64,000 nt of DNA from positions 6,412-70,411 of the forward strand of contig SYGQ01000010.1 in NCBI GenBank assembly GCA_005799475.1. Direction: 5' to 3'. This DNA is from Planctomycetia bacterium (lineage in GTDB: Bacteria; Planctomycetota; Phycisphaerae; Phycisphaerales; SM1A02). The position numbers and the translations under genes were made by a program. The notes under the pieces were generated by a model. That model saw nothing but the letters and a program-made list of their open reading frames with translations. It was not told the origin of the DNA and did not search any database. Positions 1 to 8,959 of the stretch are shown piece after piece. Position 1 is the first letter of the stretch, and each line of letters opens with the position of its first letter.

Positions 1-10
1 CACCGCAGGG

Positions 11-319
11 ATGCTCTGGCTGTTGACCTCCGGCTGGAAACTCCGCGAACTCGCGCGCGACCCATGGGTTCGTTGCGGCGTCTGCGGCCACCAACTCTTC
101 AAGGGCCAAGCCGCGTGCCCTGAGTGCGGCGCGGCATGGACCGGACCGCACATCGCGCACCTTCAGTCGACGCGTCGGCGATCCGGAACCGTTCGACTCT
201 TGATCGGGATCGCGCTGGCGATCCTGTTGCTTCTCGGCCTTGCTCTGGCCATTGTCCCCGTGCTCAACTACGGTCGGACGGCGCCGCCTGCACCGACGAA
301 CGCGATCGGCGGTAGGTGA
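11..319 (+). CDS. Zinc-ribbon, single-pass membrane protein (possibly 5' partial)
   Basis: A short protein with a rubredoxin-like zinc ribbon: CGVC at residues 22-25 and CPEC at 36-39 form a CxxC-x10-CxxC site. A single hydrophobic helix follows at about residues 62-85, then a short proline-rich tail. This suggests a small membrane-anchored metal-binding protein with the ribbon on one side. The reading frame is open to the window edge, so the true start may lie upstream; the ATG at 11 is simply the first visible one. Its 3' end overlaps the convergent ATPase gene by 56 bp. No function can be assigned; zinc-ribbon plus membrane-helix proteins are common and uncharacterised in planctomycetes. 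Confidence 0.6.
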   Translation: MLWLLTSGWKLRELARDPWVRCGVCGHQLFKGQAACPECGAAWTGPHIAHLQSTRRRSGTVRLLIGIALAILLLLGLALAIVPVLNYGRTAPPAPTNAIGGR

Positions 320-1484
320 GATCGGCACGGCGGGTCGGGTGCGCCTCAACATGCGGGGTGCGCCAGCAACCGACCCAGCGGTCTGGTTCAATCTCATGGA
401 GCGCGTAGGGATCGCGAGAGGGAGCGAGTGCGGGACGGTGTGCTTCGGGAAGGAACGGCCACCACGGAACGACGCCCTTCTCGTAGCCCTCCAGCTTGCG
501 GAACTCCGCAGGATCGTCCACGATGTCCTCGACAGTCGTCAGTCGTGCGCGGTGATCGCGCAGCCCCGGGATCGAGCGGAAGAGCCCGCGCGTGTACGGG
601 TGAAGCGGCCGCGCAAACAGTTCCTCAACCCGTGCGTACTCGACCACCCGTCCGGCGTACATGACGCACACGACATCGGCGTTCTCCGCCACGACGCCAA
701 GGTTGTGTGTGATGAGCATCATGCCCATCCCGCGCGTGGCCTGGATCTCGTCGAGGAGCTCGAGGATCTGCGCTTGAATCGTGACCTCGAGCGCCGTCGT
801 GGGCTCGTCGGCAAGGAGCACCTTTGGCTTGCACGCGAGCGCCATCGCGATCATCACCCGCTGCCGCATGCCACCCGAGTACCGATGCGGGTAGTCGCGC
901 AAGAGCTGCAGGCGCGTGGCGCGCATGCGTGTGCCGAGCGAACTCTCGGCCTGCAGCAGTTCGGCGGGCGCGCGTCGCTGCGCATCGACTTCGACCTTGA
1001 GCGCGGCGAGTTCGCGCCGCATCCGAGACTCGATGGGCGAGTACATCCCGACTTCTTCGAGTGCGCGAATCGCAATCTCGACCGCCTCATCAGCGGTGAC
1101 TCGCTGGTGGAGCAGGATCGCCTCGAGGATCTGATCCCCGATGGTGTAGACCGGATTGAGGCTCGTCATCTGCTCCTGGAAAATCATGGCGATCTCGCTG
1201 CCTCGTACCTTCCGCATCTCGCGCTCTGAGAGCGTCAGGAGATCGCGACCGCCAAACAGAATGGTGCCCCCATCCACGCGACCCGGAGGGCACGGAATGA
1301 GCTGCATCGTCGTCATCGCAGTGACGCTCTTCCCGCATCCGGATTCACCGACAACGGCAAGCGTCTGCCGTGGGTGGATCGTCAGGCTGAGCCCCGCGAC
1401 GGCCTGGATGCGCGGACCGCCCCCCGAATTGTCGAAGGACACCGCGAGATCGGCAACTTCCAAGAGCGGTCCGTTCCCGTCCAT
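264..1484 (-). CDS. Oligopeptide/dipeptide ABC transporter ATPase (OppD/DppD-like), with insertion
   Basis: ATP-binding subunit of a peptide-type importer, 406 aa. Visible motifs: Walker A GESGCGKS at 46-53, Q-loop Q103, signature YSGGMRQR at 202-209, Walker B VLLADE at 222-227, switch His260 and the OppD-type C-terminal HPYTRGLF segment. Oddities: residues about 150-193, between the helical domain and the signature, are an extra charged helical insertion; the D-loop reads ALEVT where the family almost always has ALDVT; the H-loop is THNLG rather than THDLG. The ATG at 1484 shares one base with the upstream permease stop (TGATG). The reading frame continues upstream, but that part is antisense-like sequence inside the permease gene. 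No OppF follows, so this subunit may act as a homodimer. Confidence 0.9.
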   Translation of the reverse strand: MDGNGPLLEVADLAVSFDNSGGGPRIQAVAGLSLTIHPRQTLAVVGESGCGKSVTAMTTMQLIPCPPGRVDGGTILFGGRDLLTLSEREMRKVRGSEIAMIFQEQMTSLNPVYTIGDQILEAILLHQRVTADEAVEIAIRALEEVGMYSPIESRMRRELAALKVEVDAQRRAPAELLQAESSLGTRMRATRLQLLRDYPHRYSGGMRQRVMIAMALACKPKVLLADEPTTALEVTIQAQILELLDEIQATRGMGMMLITHNLGVVAENADVVCVMYAGRVVEYARVEELFARPLHPYTRGLFRSIPGLRDHRARLTTVEDIVDDPAEFRKLEGYEKGVVPWWPFLPEAHRPALAPSRDPYALHEIEPDRWVGCWRTPHVEAHPTRRADLTYRRSRSSVQAAPSDRS

Positions 1485-3142
1485 CAGTGCGCGGCCTTTC
1501 TCAGTTTGGGATCGATGGCGTCGCGAAGCGCGCCGCCCAAGATGTTGTACGCGAGCACCGAGAAGAAGATGGCCGCGCCTGGGAAGATCGCCAACCACCA
1601 CACAAAAGTTCCTGTGGTCCCCGTGGCGCTGGAGAGGAGTTTCCCCCAAGACGCCTGATTGTCTGGACCCAGTCCAAGGTACGAGAGCGTCGCCTCGGCG
1701 ATGATCGCTCCGGCGATCGCGAAGCTCGCATCCACGAGGACGGGCGTGACGCCGTTGGGAAGCATGTGCCGGAAGAGGACGCTTCGCAGCGGAAGCCCTG
1801 ACGCACGCGCCCCAAGCACGAAGTCTTGGTGGCGCAACTTCATGAACTCCGCGCGCGTGAACCGCGCCGCCCCTGTCCACGAGAGGCATCCGATGATGGC
1901 CATCATCACATAGGTGTTTCGTGGCAGCACGCCGGCGGCCACAATCAAGAGAAAGAGCACAGGCACCGCCATGAAGATTTCGACGACTCGAAACAGCAGG
2001 AGATCGATCGTGCCCCCGAAGAAGCCCATGATCGACCCCATCGTCACACCGATCACGACCGCGATGCCAGTGGAAACGAAGCCCACCGAGATCGAGAGCC
2101 GACAGGCCCAAAGGAGCTGCGCGAGAACATCCGCGCCATTGGGATCCGTGCCGAGGAGGAATCGACGCTGCGCGAAGTCACTCTTGAGAAGCGTCTTCCA
2201 CTCGCGCTGGAGCGACGCGCGCTGCCGCGCCACCTGCGCCATGTCGTCCTCGATCCGCAACGCCTGATCGCTCGAGCCCGACGCGCGGGCCGCCATGAGA
2301 GCGGCCGAGAACCGTTCCGACTCGCGAACGCTTGCCGCCTCCTTGGCGGCGATGGCTTCAGCAACCGTCATGCCCGGGGCGACCGTGATGAGTTCGCTCC
2401 GAAGTCGGTCGGGACTCCAAGGAATGAGCGTGTAAACGCACCGAATGCGACCAGAGGCCTCGTCGAGCACGAAGCGGTCGAAGTCGATGGGCCGGGACTG
2501 CCATCGACTGCCGGCGGCAATCGCGGCCGCCGAGAGCGCCACGGCGACCACGATGAGACGAGAACGGCGTGAGATCAGAAACGGGACTGCACAAGCGGCC
2601 GCCGCAAACGGAAGTCCGAGGGTCGCGGCAATGAACGCCCGCGACGCCATGTGCCGTGGATCCGAGACCTCTTCACCGAGCGCCCTTGCCCATCCCTCGC
2701 GGACGGGCTCGTCGAGCCAGTCAGCGGCAAAGGCCGAGAGCACGGTCGTCGCCATCGCAATGATCGCTGCCACAACCAGCGCGCCAAGGCGTTCGCCTCG
2801 CGGCAACTTCAGCGGCAGCGCAAGCCACGCGCCGCCGACGACGAGACCAAGCGCCATGAGAAGATCGCTCGCAGTGAGGCTTCGCCAGAGCGGTGATGTC
2901 CATCCGACCGCCTCCCCGTCCGCATCAAGCTGCCAGAGCAGGAGCGGATTCGCATTCGCGATGAAGGGCGCGATCACCGCGCAAAGCGCCACCACGCCGA
3001 TCCACGCCAATGCGAGCACAGCGGTGCGGTTCTTCAGAACGCGGTCCCACGCATCAGCCCAGAATCCGCGCGCTTCCAGTTGGCCGATGCCACGCATCGC
3101 CTCGACACCGGAGATTGACTTTGTGAGGTCCCTGTCAGGCAT
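1484..3142 (-). CDS. Peptide ABC transporter permease, OppC/DppC type, enlarged
   Basis: Inner-membrane permease of the importer. The C-terminal half is a canonical DppC core: LLGTDPNGADVLAQLLW, then several membrane helices, the EAA loop GARASGLPLRSVLFRHMLPN that docks on the ATPase, and SYLGLG. The protein is 552 aa against roughly 280-350 for the family. About 240 extra residues (about 65-305) sit between the first helix and the conserved core; they contain further hydrophobic segments and a charged, predicted helical stretch around 245-300. It overlaps the OppB-type gene upstream by 8 bp and the ATPase downstream by one base, so translation is coupled. One of two C-type permeases in this cluster. 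Confidence 0.88.
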   Translation of the reverse strand: MPDRDLTKSISGVEAMRGIGQLEARGFWADAWDRVLKNRTAVLALAWIGVVALCAVIAPFIANANPLLLWQLDADGEAVGWTSPLWRSLTASDLLMALGLVVGGAWLALPLKLPRGERLGALVVAAIIAMATTVLSAFAADWLDEPVREGWARALGEEVSDPRHMASRAFIAATLGLPFAAAACAVPFLISRRSRLIVVAVALSAAAIAAGSRWQSRPIDFDRFVLDEASGRIRCVYTLIPWSPDRLRSELITVAPGMTVAEAIAAKEAASVRESERFSAALMAARASGSSDQALRIEDDMAQVARQRASLQREWKTLLKSDFAQRRFLLGTDPNGADVLAQLLWACRLSISVGFVSTGIAVVIGVTMGSIMGFFGGTIDLLLFRVVEIFMAVPVLFLLIVAAGVLPRNTYVMMAIIGCLSWTGAARFTRAEFMKLRHQDFVLGARASGLPLRSVLFRHMLPNGVTPVLVDASFAIAGAIIAEATLSYLGLGPDNQASWGKLLSSATGTTGTFVWWLAIFPGAAIFFSVLAYNILGGALRDAIDPKLRKAAH

Positions 3143-4682
3143 ACGACACCCTCGGGTCGGCGACGGCGTAGAGGATGTCAGCGAGCAGCAGCGCCAAGAG
3201 GCTCACGCAACCGATCATCACGGTGTTGGCGAGCATCATCTCAGCGTCATGCAATGAGATCGCCTCAAGCATGAGCGATCCCATGCCGGGCACTGAGAAA
3301 ATCTTCTCGACGACGACGCTGCCAGAGAGCATCGCAGGGAAGATGGAAACAAACATGGTGATGAGCGGCAGCAGCGAATTCCGGAAGACATGCCGAAGCA
3401 CGATGTCGCGCCGCGAAACGCCCTTGGCCTTCGCGGTGCGGACATAGTCGGCGTTGAAGTTGTCGAGCATCGCCGCCCTCGTCTGCCGCGAAAGCACTGC
3501 GAAACCCGCATACACAAGACAGGTCACCGGTAGGACGAGGTGCCAGACAAGGTCGAGCAGCCACCCGCGCGCGAAGCCGGCCGCCCCCCATGAGGGAAGG
3601 AAGGGCATGGATGCTGAGTCCGTGGCATGGAGGCCGGCCACGGGAAACAGTCCGAGGTACTGATTGCTCGCGAGGAACCCGATCGCCAACACGCCCGCCC
3701 ACACAACGGGGATCGACCAGAGGGCGATGAATACGCCTCCAGAAAGCACATCGAAGAGCGAGCCGCGCCGGGCGGCCGCGAGCATCCCCGCTGGAATCGC
3801 GACGAGGTAGATCAGAGGGAACGCGACGACATTGATGAGGAGCGTGACCGGAAGCGCCTCAAGGATGAGGCTCCCGACGGGCCGGTTCTTCGTGCGGCTC
3901 CACCCGAGATCCGGTGCACCCACTGAGAGGACCCCCGGGATGACTCCGACACCGGCCTCGCGGAAAGGGCGCGACTCAAAGGATGCCTCGAGCACGGCGC
4001 GAGCGGCTGACGCTTTCGCGTAGGCATCGTTGGCGACGCGCGCCGATGCCGCCACCGACGACCAGAGCTCGTGAGCTGTGTCAACACGGAGTGCCACCAG
4101 TCGGCTCGCGGGAAGCTCGCCGCGGCTGTCGACGAGAGCCGACTGCCCCGTCGCCGCCGCGTACTCCGCGAGGTCGAGCCGCAGTTGCGCGAGGGCTCCC
4201 ACAAGGGACTCGCGCGCGGTCTTCGCTTCACGCGACACCTGTCGGTACTGCGCTTGACGCTGCAGCTCCGGCTCGGCCGCATGGAACGACGCCCGCGCGG
4301 CCGCCATGGACTCGGCGAGCCTCTGCACTTCCGCCGGCGAGGCGGCATCCCCTACGGCAATCATCTCCGGAAGGCTCGCTGGCCAATAGATGCGCTCACC
4401 CGTGGCATCGACTTGTGCGCGGGTCCCAAACTTTACTGGGAAGACGCGCGCCAGCCAGCGACCGTACTGCGTCAGCAAGGGCTCGTCGAGCAGGAATCGG
4501 TCGCGGAATTTAGCTTCAGCGATCCTCGGGTCGCCACCCGCGGGCGCTCCGCCGCCTGCCGCGGCCGAGGCGCTGGCGCTGAATCCGCCCGGTGCGAGCG
4601 CGATGAGTGTGTAGACCATCAGCGTCATCCCAACCAGCGTTGGAATCATGAAGAGCAGTCGGCGACTGATGTACGGCAGCAT
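3135..4682 (-). CDS. Peptide ABC transporter permease, OppB/DppB type, enlarged
   Basis: Inner-membrane permease pairing with a C-type subunit. The N-terminal SRRLLFMIPTLVGMTLMVY helix and the later RPVGSLILEALPVTLLIN, EAA loop RTAKAKGVSRRDIVLRHVFRN and C-terminal ADPRVSY are typical of DppB. At 515 aa it is about 200 residues too long. The excess (about 95-260) lies in the first periplasmic loop and is rich in Ala, Glu, Arg and Gln with a coiled-coil look. The canonical loop sequence resumes at DLGWSRTKNRPVGS. The start at 4682 lies 12 bp after the binding-protein gene, and I see no good Shine-Dalgarno, so coupling to the upstream gene is likely. Confidence 0.88.
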   Translation of the reverse strand: MLPYISRRLLFMIPTLVGMTLMVYTLIALAPGGFSASASAAAGGGAPAGGDPRIAEAKFRDRFLLDEPLLTQYGRWLARVFPVKFGTRAQVDATGERIYWPASLPEMIAVGDAASPAEVQRLAESMAAARASFHAAEPELQRQAQYRQVSREAKTARESLVGALAQLRLDLAEYAAATGQSALVDSRGELPASRLVALRVDTAHELWSSVAASARVANDAYAKASAARAVLEASFESRPFREAGVGVIPGVLSVGAPDLGWSRTKNRPVGSLILEALPVTLLINVVAFPLIYLVAIPAGMLAAARRGSLFDVLSGGVFIALWSIPVVWAGVLAIGFLASNQYLGLFPVAGLHATDSASMPFLPSWGAAGFARGWLLDLVWHLVLPVTCLVYAGFAVLSRQTRAAMLDNFNADYVRTAKAKGVSRRDIVLRHVFRNSLLPLITMFVSIFPAMLSGSVVVEKIFSVPGMGSLMLEAISLHDAEMMLANTVMIGCVSLLALLLADILYAVADPRVSYA

Positions 4683-4694
4683 GCGCTGGAGGGC

Positions 4695-6626
4695 TCAGGT
4701 ACCCGGCTGCGTGGTCGAAGACGGACCGGAGAAGAAGTATTCCTCGGGGCTGAGCCCGGTCTTGTACATGCGGACATTGCCGAAGTCCCGCTTGATGAGC
4801 CGGAGCCATGGTGCGACTCGAATGAAGGTGTAGGGCTGGCCTTCGGCGATGACTCGCTCAAGCTCGTGCCAGACGAGCATGCGCATGGCCGGATCCATGG
4901 TGCGACGCCCCTTCTCGATGAGCGCGTCCGCTTCGGGACTCGACCACTGCGAAAAATTGTCGCGCCCCTTGGCCATGCTCTCGGAGTGATAGGTCTGGCG
5001 CGGGTCGCTCTCGGGAGAGTTTGCGCTCCAGGCCAGCGTGATCGCATCGAAGTCGCGTGACTTCAGGAGGTCTTGGTAGCGCGCCCAATCGATGGGCCGC
5101 GTCGTCACCTCGATGCCCGCCTTGTTGTAGGAGTCGACCACGAACCGCGCGATTCGCTCGGCAATCTCGCCGCCGGTGGCGTAGGTGTATTCGAACTTGA
5201 ACTTCTCGCCCTTCTCATTCTCAAGGATGCCGTCTTGGTTGCGATCCTCCCATCCGGCCTCCTTGAGGAGAGCCATGGCGGCCTGCGGATTGAATTCCAG
5301 AGGCGACAGCGATGGGTTTGATGCAGGGCTCTCCGGGTTGAACGGACCCTTGGCCACCACGCCAATGCCGTCCCAGATGTCGCGGATCATCTTCTCGCGG
5401 TCCAACAGCAGCGTCATCGCTCGGCGAACGCGACCGTCTTGAAATGGTGTGAGTCGGCCGGTCTCGCCGCGCGGCCCGCACTGCCACGCGATGAATGAGT
5501 ACCCGCTGCGCATGTTGATCCACTTGAGTGCGTAGTTGGTTTTCTCGAAATCATGGCGGTCGCGAAGGAGCGCGTTGTACTGCGGCGATGTCGGCAAGAC
5601 CATTGAGGCCTCATTGTTGTCGTACGCCACAAGGCGCGCGAGGTCATCCTTGATGACGCGGAAGCGCTGGCCATCGAGGGGCGCGCGACCGATCCACCAG
5701 TTCGGATTGCGCACCAGGACCACATCGTTCCCAGGCGTCCATTGTGTCGATAGTTCCGAGACCGACTTGGGCGTCTGCGCCATCATGAACGGCCCCGAGC
5801 CCATGAGGAGTCCCGTCGACTGATTGACCTGCGCGGCTTCGAACTGCGCGTAGTACTTCTTTGAGAGGATGGGCTCACCCAACGCGATCAGGATGTTCGA
5901 GAAGAGCGCGTCCTTGAACCGAAACTCGACGGACCGCTCGTCGATGACTTCGACACCGTCGAGGATGTCCGCCAGCGTCGAGCGTGTTCGGTCCGCATCG
6001 ATGGCCGGGTTCATGATGAAGTCCTGATAGGTCCACCGGACATCTTCGGCGGTGACCGGCGAGCCATCGCTGAACTTCGCCCGAGGGTTGAGATGCGCCC
6101 GGATCCACTTTCCGTCGGGATCCACCTGCCAGGCATCGGCGAGAACCCCAACGAGCATCATCGTCTTGGGGTCGAAGGAACCGAGCGACTCGCACACCCG
6201 GTCCACCACGCGATTTCCGTAAACATCCGCATACAGATACGGCGTGAGCTTCTGCGGCTGTCCCTCGAAGACTTCGACCCACTCGCCGCCGACTCGATAG
6301 CCAGGCACCTTCGAAGGATCGTTGGCAAAGCTTGGCTCCGGCTGCCACTGAACGGGAACGCCTGTGCGCGCCCAGCCCTCGGCGCGCGAGGGAGTCGCGG
6401 CTGCCACCGGACCGCCGACCGTCGCGCGCGGCGCGGAGACAACGCCGCTCGAGAGCCGGGCATCGACGCCAGCGAGTCGCTCGTCGAGTGCTCCAACCTG
6501 GTCGGCGATCGCCTGAAGCACTGGCCACTGACGGTCGCGCTGGACCATGGACAACCATTGCGTCGCGAGGATCGCCAGAAGGAGAAGGAGCACGAGAAAG
6601 TCCTTGATTCCGAATCGATTCTGCAT
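4695..6626 (-). CDS. Extracellular solute-binding protein, family 5, membrane-anchored
   Basis: Substrate receptor of the importer (SBP_bac_5, OppA/DppA family), 643 aa. Family features include PYLYADVYGNRVVDRVCESL near the N-terminus of the mature domain, LNPRAKFSDGSPVTAEDVRWTYQDF, and late segments resembling DWARYQDLLKSRDFDAITLAW. Unlike most family members it shows neither a lipobox nor a clear cleavable signal: residues about 8-26 form an uninterrupted hydrophobic helix, followed by a short amphipathic, coiled-coil-like stretch (about 30-62). I infer a protein permanently tethered to the inner membrane. It lies 15 bp after the second C-type permease. A TAGCCT box ends 9 nt before the ATG and could give an internal promoter. 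Confidence 0.87.
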   Translation of the reverse strand: MQNRFGIKDFLVLLLLLAILATQWLSMVQRDRQWPVLQAIADQVGALDERLAGVDARLSSGVVSAPRATVGGPVAAATPSRAEGWARTGVPVQWQPEPSFANDPSKVPGYRVGGEWVEVFEGQPQKLTPYLYADVYGNRVVDRVCESLGSFDPKTMMLVGVLADAWQVDPDGKWIRAHLNPRAKFSDGSPVTAEDVRWTYQDFIMNPAIDADRTRSTLADILDGVEVIDERSVEFRFKDALFSNILIALGEPILSKKYYAQFEAAQVNQSTGLLMGSGPFMMAQTPKSVSELSTQWTPGNDVVLVRNPNWWIGRAPLDGQRFRVIKDDLARLVAYDNNEASMVLPTSPQYNALLRDRHDFEKTNYALKWINMRSGYSFIAWQCGPRGETGRLTPFQDGRVRRAMTLLLDREKMIRDIWDGIGVVAKGPFNPESPASNPSLSPLEFNPQAAMALLKEAGWEDRNQDGILENEKGEKFKFEYTYATGGEIAERIARFVVDSYNKAGIEVTTRPIDWARYQDLLKSRDFDAITLAWSANSPESDPRQTYHSESMAKGRDNFSQWSSPEADALIEKGRRTMDPAMRMLVWHELERVIAEGQPYTFIRVAPWLRLIKRDFGNVRMYKTGLSPEEYFFSGPSSTTQPGT

Positions 6627-6641
6627 GGGGAAGCGAGGCTA

Positions 6642-7682
6642 TCAGGTCGCGGCGGAGCGACCTCGGCTCGCCGGATCGACCCGAGCGCGCACGCCATCGG
6701 CGACGAAGTTGAGTGCCAAGAGCGTCATCCCGACCGCCATGCATGGCCACAGGAGCAACCACCAGCGACTGCGAATCGTGTTGACCTCGGAGAGACCGTC
6801 TGCGGCAAGATTTCCCCACGACGGCAGGGGCTCTCGCACACCGATCCCGAGGAAACTCAGGAAGCTCTCGGAGAGGATTGCTGCGGGAATCGCGAGCGCG
6901 CCATACACAACCACGGGAGCAACGATGTTGGGCAAGTAATGCAGGCGAAACTGCCGCGTCCATCCGACACCGATCGCGCGGCACGCCTCCATGAAGGGCT
7001 GCGCACGGAGACTGAGCACCTGCCCGCGAATCACACGCGCCACGGTGAGCCAACTCGTCGCCGCGATCGCGAGGAGAAGGACCACGAGGTCAAGAGCCTG
7101 CCCAGTCCATCCACCCCGGCGCACCCCCATGCGTTCGAGGGCTCCTTCAGCGGCGACCGCAAGCATCACAATGAGCAAGATGGACGGCAGCCCGTAGAGC
7201 ACATCGACCCCACGCATCAGGACGGCGTCGACCCGTCCGCCCGATGCCGCCGCCAGTGCGCCATAGAGCGATCCGACCCCGACGGCCACAATCGCGGCCA
7301 CCACTCCAACCATGAGACTGATCGCGCCACCCACGAGGAGCCGCGCCAGAACATCGCGACCGAGGCGGTCCGTCCCGAGGATTCGAGTGGGGACATACTG
7401 ACCCGCTGCGGCCTCGGCGTTCCACGCCACATCGGACTCGGGCGTCGACTCCCACCACGATGGTGGCGCGAGCGCGAGATCGAGATTGCCTGCTTCGTAC
7501 CGGCGCACCGGCGCGCCCCCAGAACTCTCGACGCGACCGGCGCTCCACGGCAGCGAACCCACGCACGCGACGAAGACAACGACCAAGAGCAGCGCGCCGA
7601 TCCCCGCCGGCGTCAACCCTCGTCGGTGCCCCCTAGGGGTTGGGAGAATCGGCAGCGGGCGCTTCGCGGGGTGTCGTGCCAT
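6642..7682 (-). CDS. Second peptide ABC transporter permease, OppC/DppC type
   Basis: A normal-sized (346 aa) DppC-type permease. After a basic N-terminus and a first helix it has ILGTDRLGRDVLARLLVGG, the EAA loop EACRAIGVGWTRQFRLHYLPN, SFLGIG and a C-terminal DGVRARVDP typical of this subunit. It is the second C-type permease in a cluster with a single B-type permease, so two alternative B/C pairings, or a specialised role for one of them, are possible. The start is uncertain: ATG 7682 overlaps the upstream gene by 50 bp, while upstream in-frame sequence reads as antisense of that gene. A TTG near 7622 is an alternative that would remove the overlap. Confidence 0.82.
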   Translation of the reverse strand: MARHPAKRPLPILPTPRGHRRGLTPAGIGALLLVVVFVACVGSLPWSAGRVESSGGAPVRRYEAGNLDLALAPPSWWESTPESDVAWNAEAAAGQYVPTRILGTDRLGRDVLARLLVGGAISLMVGVVAAIVAVGVGSLYGALAAASGGRVDAVLMRGVDVLYGLPSILLIVMLAVAAEGALERMGVRRGGWTGQALDLVVLLLAIAATSWLTVARVIRGQVLSLRAQPFMEACRAIGVGWTRQFRLHYLPNIVAPVVVYGALAIPAAILSESFLSFLGIGVREPLPSWGNLAADGLSEVNTIRSRWWLLLWPCMAVGMTLLALNFVADGVRARVDPASRGRSAAT

Positions 7683-8427
7683 CGGGAGATGCGGGCGCGA
7701 CCCCTCGCCCGGACGCTGCCGCGTCGGGTTGGGTTTGCGCCGCAGGCGGAAGCGTATCGACCGGCGCGCGGCCAAGATTGACCGATGAGGGACTGCCAGC
7801 CTTGCACGCCGCCACCACCGCGTCAACCGACGACTCACGCGCGCGCGAGTCTCGCTCGAGTTCCAGTCGCATGCTGCGCATGACGGCATCGAGTTCGGCA
7901 AGTTCCATCGCGCGTGACCGGAGGTTGAGGTCCACTAGCGTTCCCGAGAGACCGCGGATGCGAGCCTCCAGCGATGCGGCCTCCTCAGCGCGCGCGGTCA
8001 AACTGGCGCTCGCCCACATCGGCCCGAGCGCGTCGATCTCGCCCTGCACTCGAATCTCCTCGACGCGCAACGCATAGAGCGCCGGCTTGCGCGCCTTGAG
8101 CACCGCAAGGGAGGAGAGCCTTCGAAACCCCTTCGACATCGCGGCCTTGAATGCCTCGGGATCGCGGGCTCTCGCTTCGGCGAGCGAGGTCCCCCACTCG
8201 GGCGACACTTCTCGGGCGACCTCAATGAGCGCCTCCGGCGAAACCCCGCGCACGCCGCCGCGCGCTGGAGCCTCCGCCGTTGCGGTGCAAGACACCGTCG
8301 ATCCCTGAGCCGTGTACGCCGTGGCACAGGTTCGGCTAAGGATTGCCGCCCACCCAACGGTCCCATCGTTCATCGATGCGTCAACGGCAAATGAAGCTGC
8401 CGCGAGCGCGAGCGCTGGGAGGATCAT
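7633..8427 (-). CDS. Hypothetical exported protein with helical core
   Basis: I do not recognise this 264-aa protein. It begins with a short hydrophobic Ala/Leu-rich stretch that could be a signal peptide (residues 1-17), and has two cysteines (about 34 and 47). Residues 65-210 are charged and strongly helical (Arg/Glu/Ala-rich, coiled-coil-like), and the tail is rich in Pro, Ala and Ser. It is third in the sigma-factor-led cluster and overlaps the 167-aa gene by 4 bp (ATGA). Its ribosome-binding site is the best in the window: AGGAGGTGATC immediately before the ATG, complementary to the 16S tail over 11 bases. A role in sensing or cell-envelope response together with the upstream proteins is only inference. 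Confidence 0.7.
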   Translation of the reverse strand: MILPALALAAASFAVDASMNDGTVGWAAILSRTCATAYTAQGSTVSCTATAEAPARGGVRGVSPEALIEVAREVSPEWGTSLAEARARDPEAFKAAMSKGFRRLSSLAVLKARKPALYALRVEEIRVQGEIDALGPMWASASLTARAEEAASLEARIRGLSGTLVDLNLRSRAMELAELDAVMRSMRLELERDSRARESSVDAVVAACKAGSPSSVNLGRAPVDTLPPAAQTQPDAAASGRGVAPASPDGTTPREAPAADSPNP

Positions 8428-8927
8428 CGATCACCTCCTCCGGCAACGACGAGCCGGACTTCCGAGTCAAGGTCGCTGAAGCTTGCGTCGCGGCTTCGAA
8501 GAATGGGCATGGCCTGCGCGGCCAACAACTCCGAGGCCGACGGGCTCTCTTGCTCGACGACTTCGCTTCCGGCGAGGAGTGCCACAAGAACCGGCTCCGA
8601 CTCGCCACCGACCCGGTCGGCGAGCGTCATGTCGACTCCGAGCCGTGCGGTTTGCGTTGAGACACCGACGAAGAGTGCAAGCACGATCGACGCGGCTGCC
8701 GCGAGGCCGGCACCCCAAGACCACGCGCGTGCGCCCGATTCGGATCGCGCGACGAGCCCGTGTCGCCCGATCAACGGAGCCGACGCCTGAAAGACGCGCT
8801 GTGTAAGTCCGTCACAACATCGCACCGCTCGCGCGCGCGCCTCGAGCATGTCACTGAGGCGATCGCCTTCGCTCGGTCGCTCGCCCAATGGATCACCGCT
8901 CCACCAACCGCCGTCGTTCATGTCCAT
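8424..8927 (-). CDS. Putative membrane-bound anti-sigma-like protein
   Basis: A 167-aa protein encoded directly after an ECF sigma factor. It has an acidic, soluble N-terminal segment (about 1-65), one transmembrane helix (about 70-92, Ala/Leu/Val-rich) and a roughly 75-residue extracytoplasmic tail. This layout, and the position after the sigma gene with 32 bp between them, is what an anti-sigma factor shows. However, I see no HxxxCxxC zinc motif of the ZAS class (only a CC pair at 37-38), so the assignment rests on context and topology. A Shine-Dalgarno GGAGG lies 9 nt before the ATG. It ends in a 4-bp overlap with the next gene. Confidence 0.65.
   Translation of the reverse strand: MDMNDGGWWSGDPLGERPSEGDRLSDMLEARARAVRCCDGLTQRVFQASAPLIGRHGLVARSESGARAWSWGAGLAAAASIVLALFVGVSTQTARLGVDMTLADRVGGESEPVLVALLAGSEVVEQESPSASELLAAQAMPILRSRDASFSDLDSEVRLVVAGGGDR
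8434..8439 (-). promoter_or_regulatory. Consensus Shine-Dalgarno for the 264-aa exported protein
   Basis: On the minus strand AGGAGG is followed by TGATCG and then the ATG at 8427. The stretch AGGAGGTGATC is a near-perfect complement of a bacterial 16S 3' end. It lies inside the end of the 167-aa gene, so the downstream gene can be translated efficiently despite the overlap. Confidence 0.8.
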
Positions 8928-8959
8928 GTCGAAACGCCTCCGTCGTTGTGGGATTGCAT

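Noticed and set aside
264..2111. Extended 615-codon version of the ABC ATPase
   Set aside because: The extra 209 codons lie within the permease gene in another frame and read as non-conserved Arg-rich sequence; ATG 1484 overlaps the permease stop neatly.
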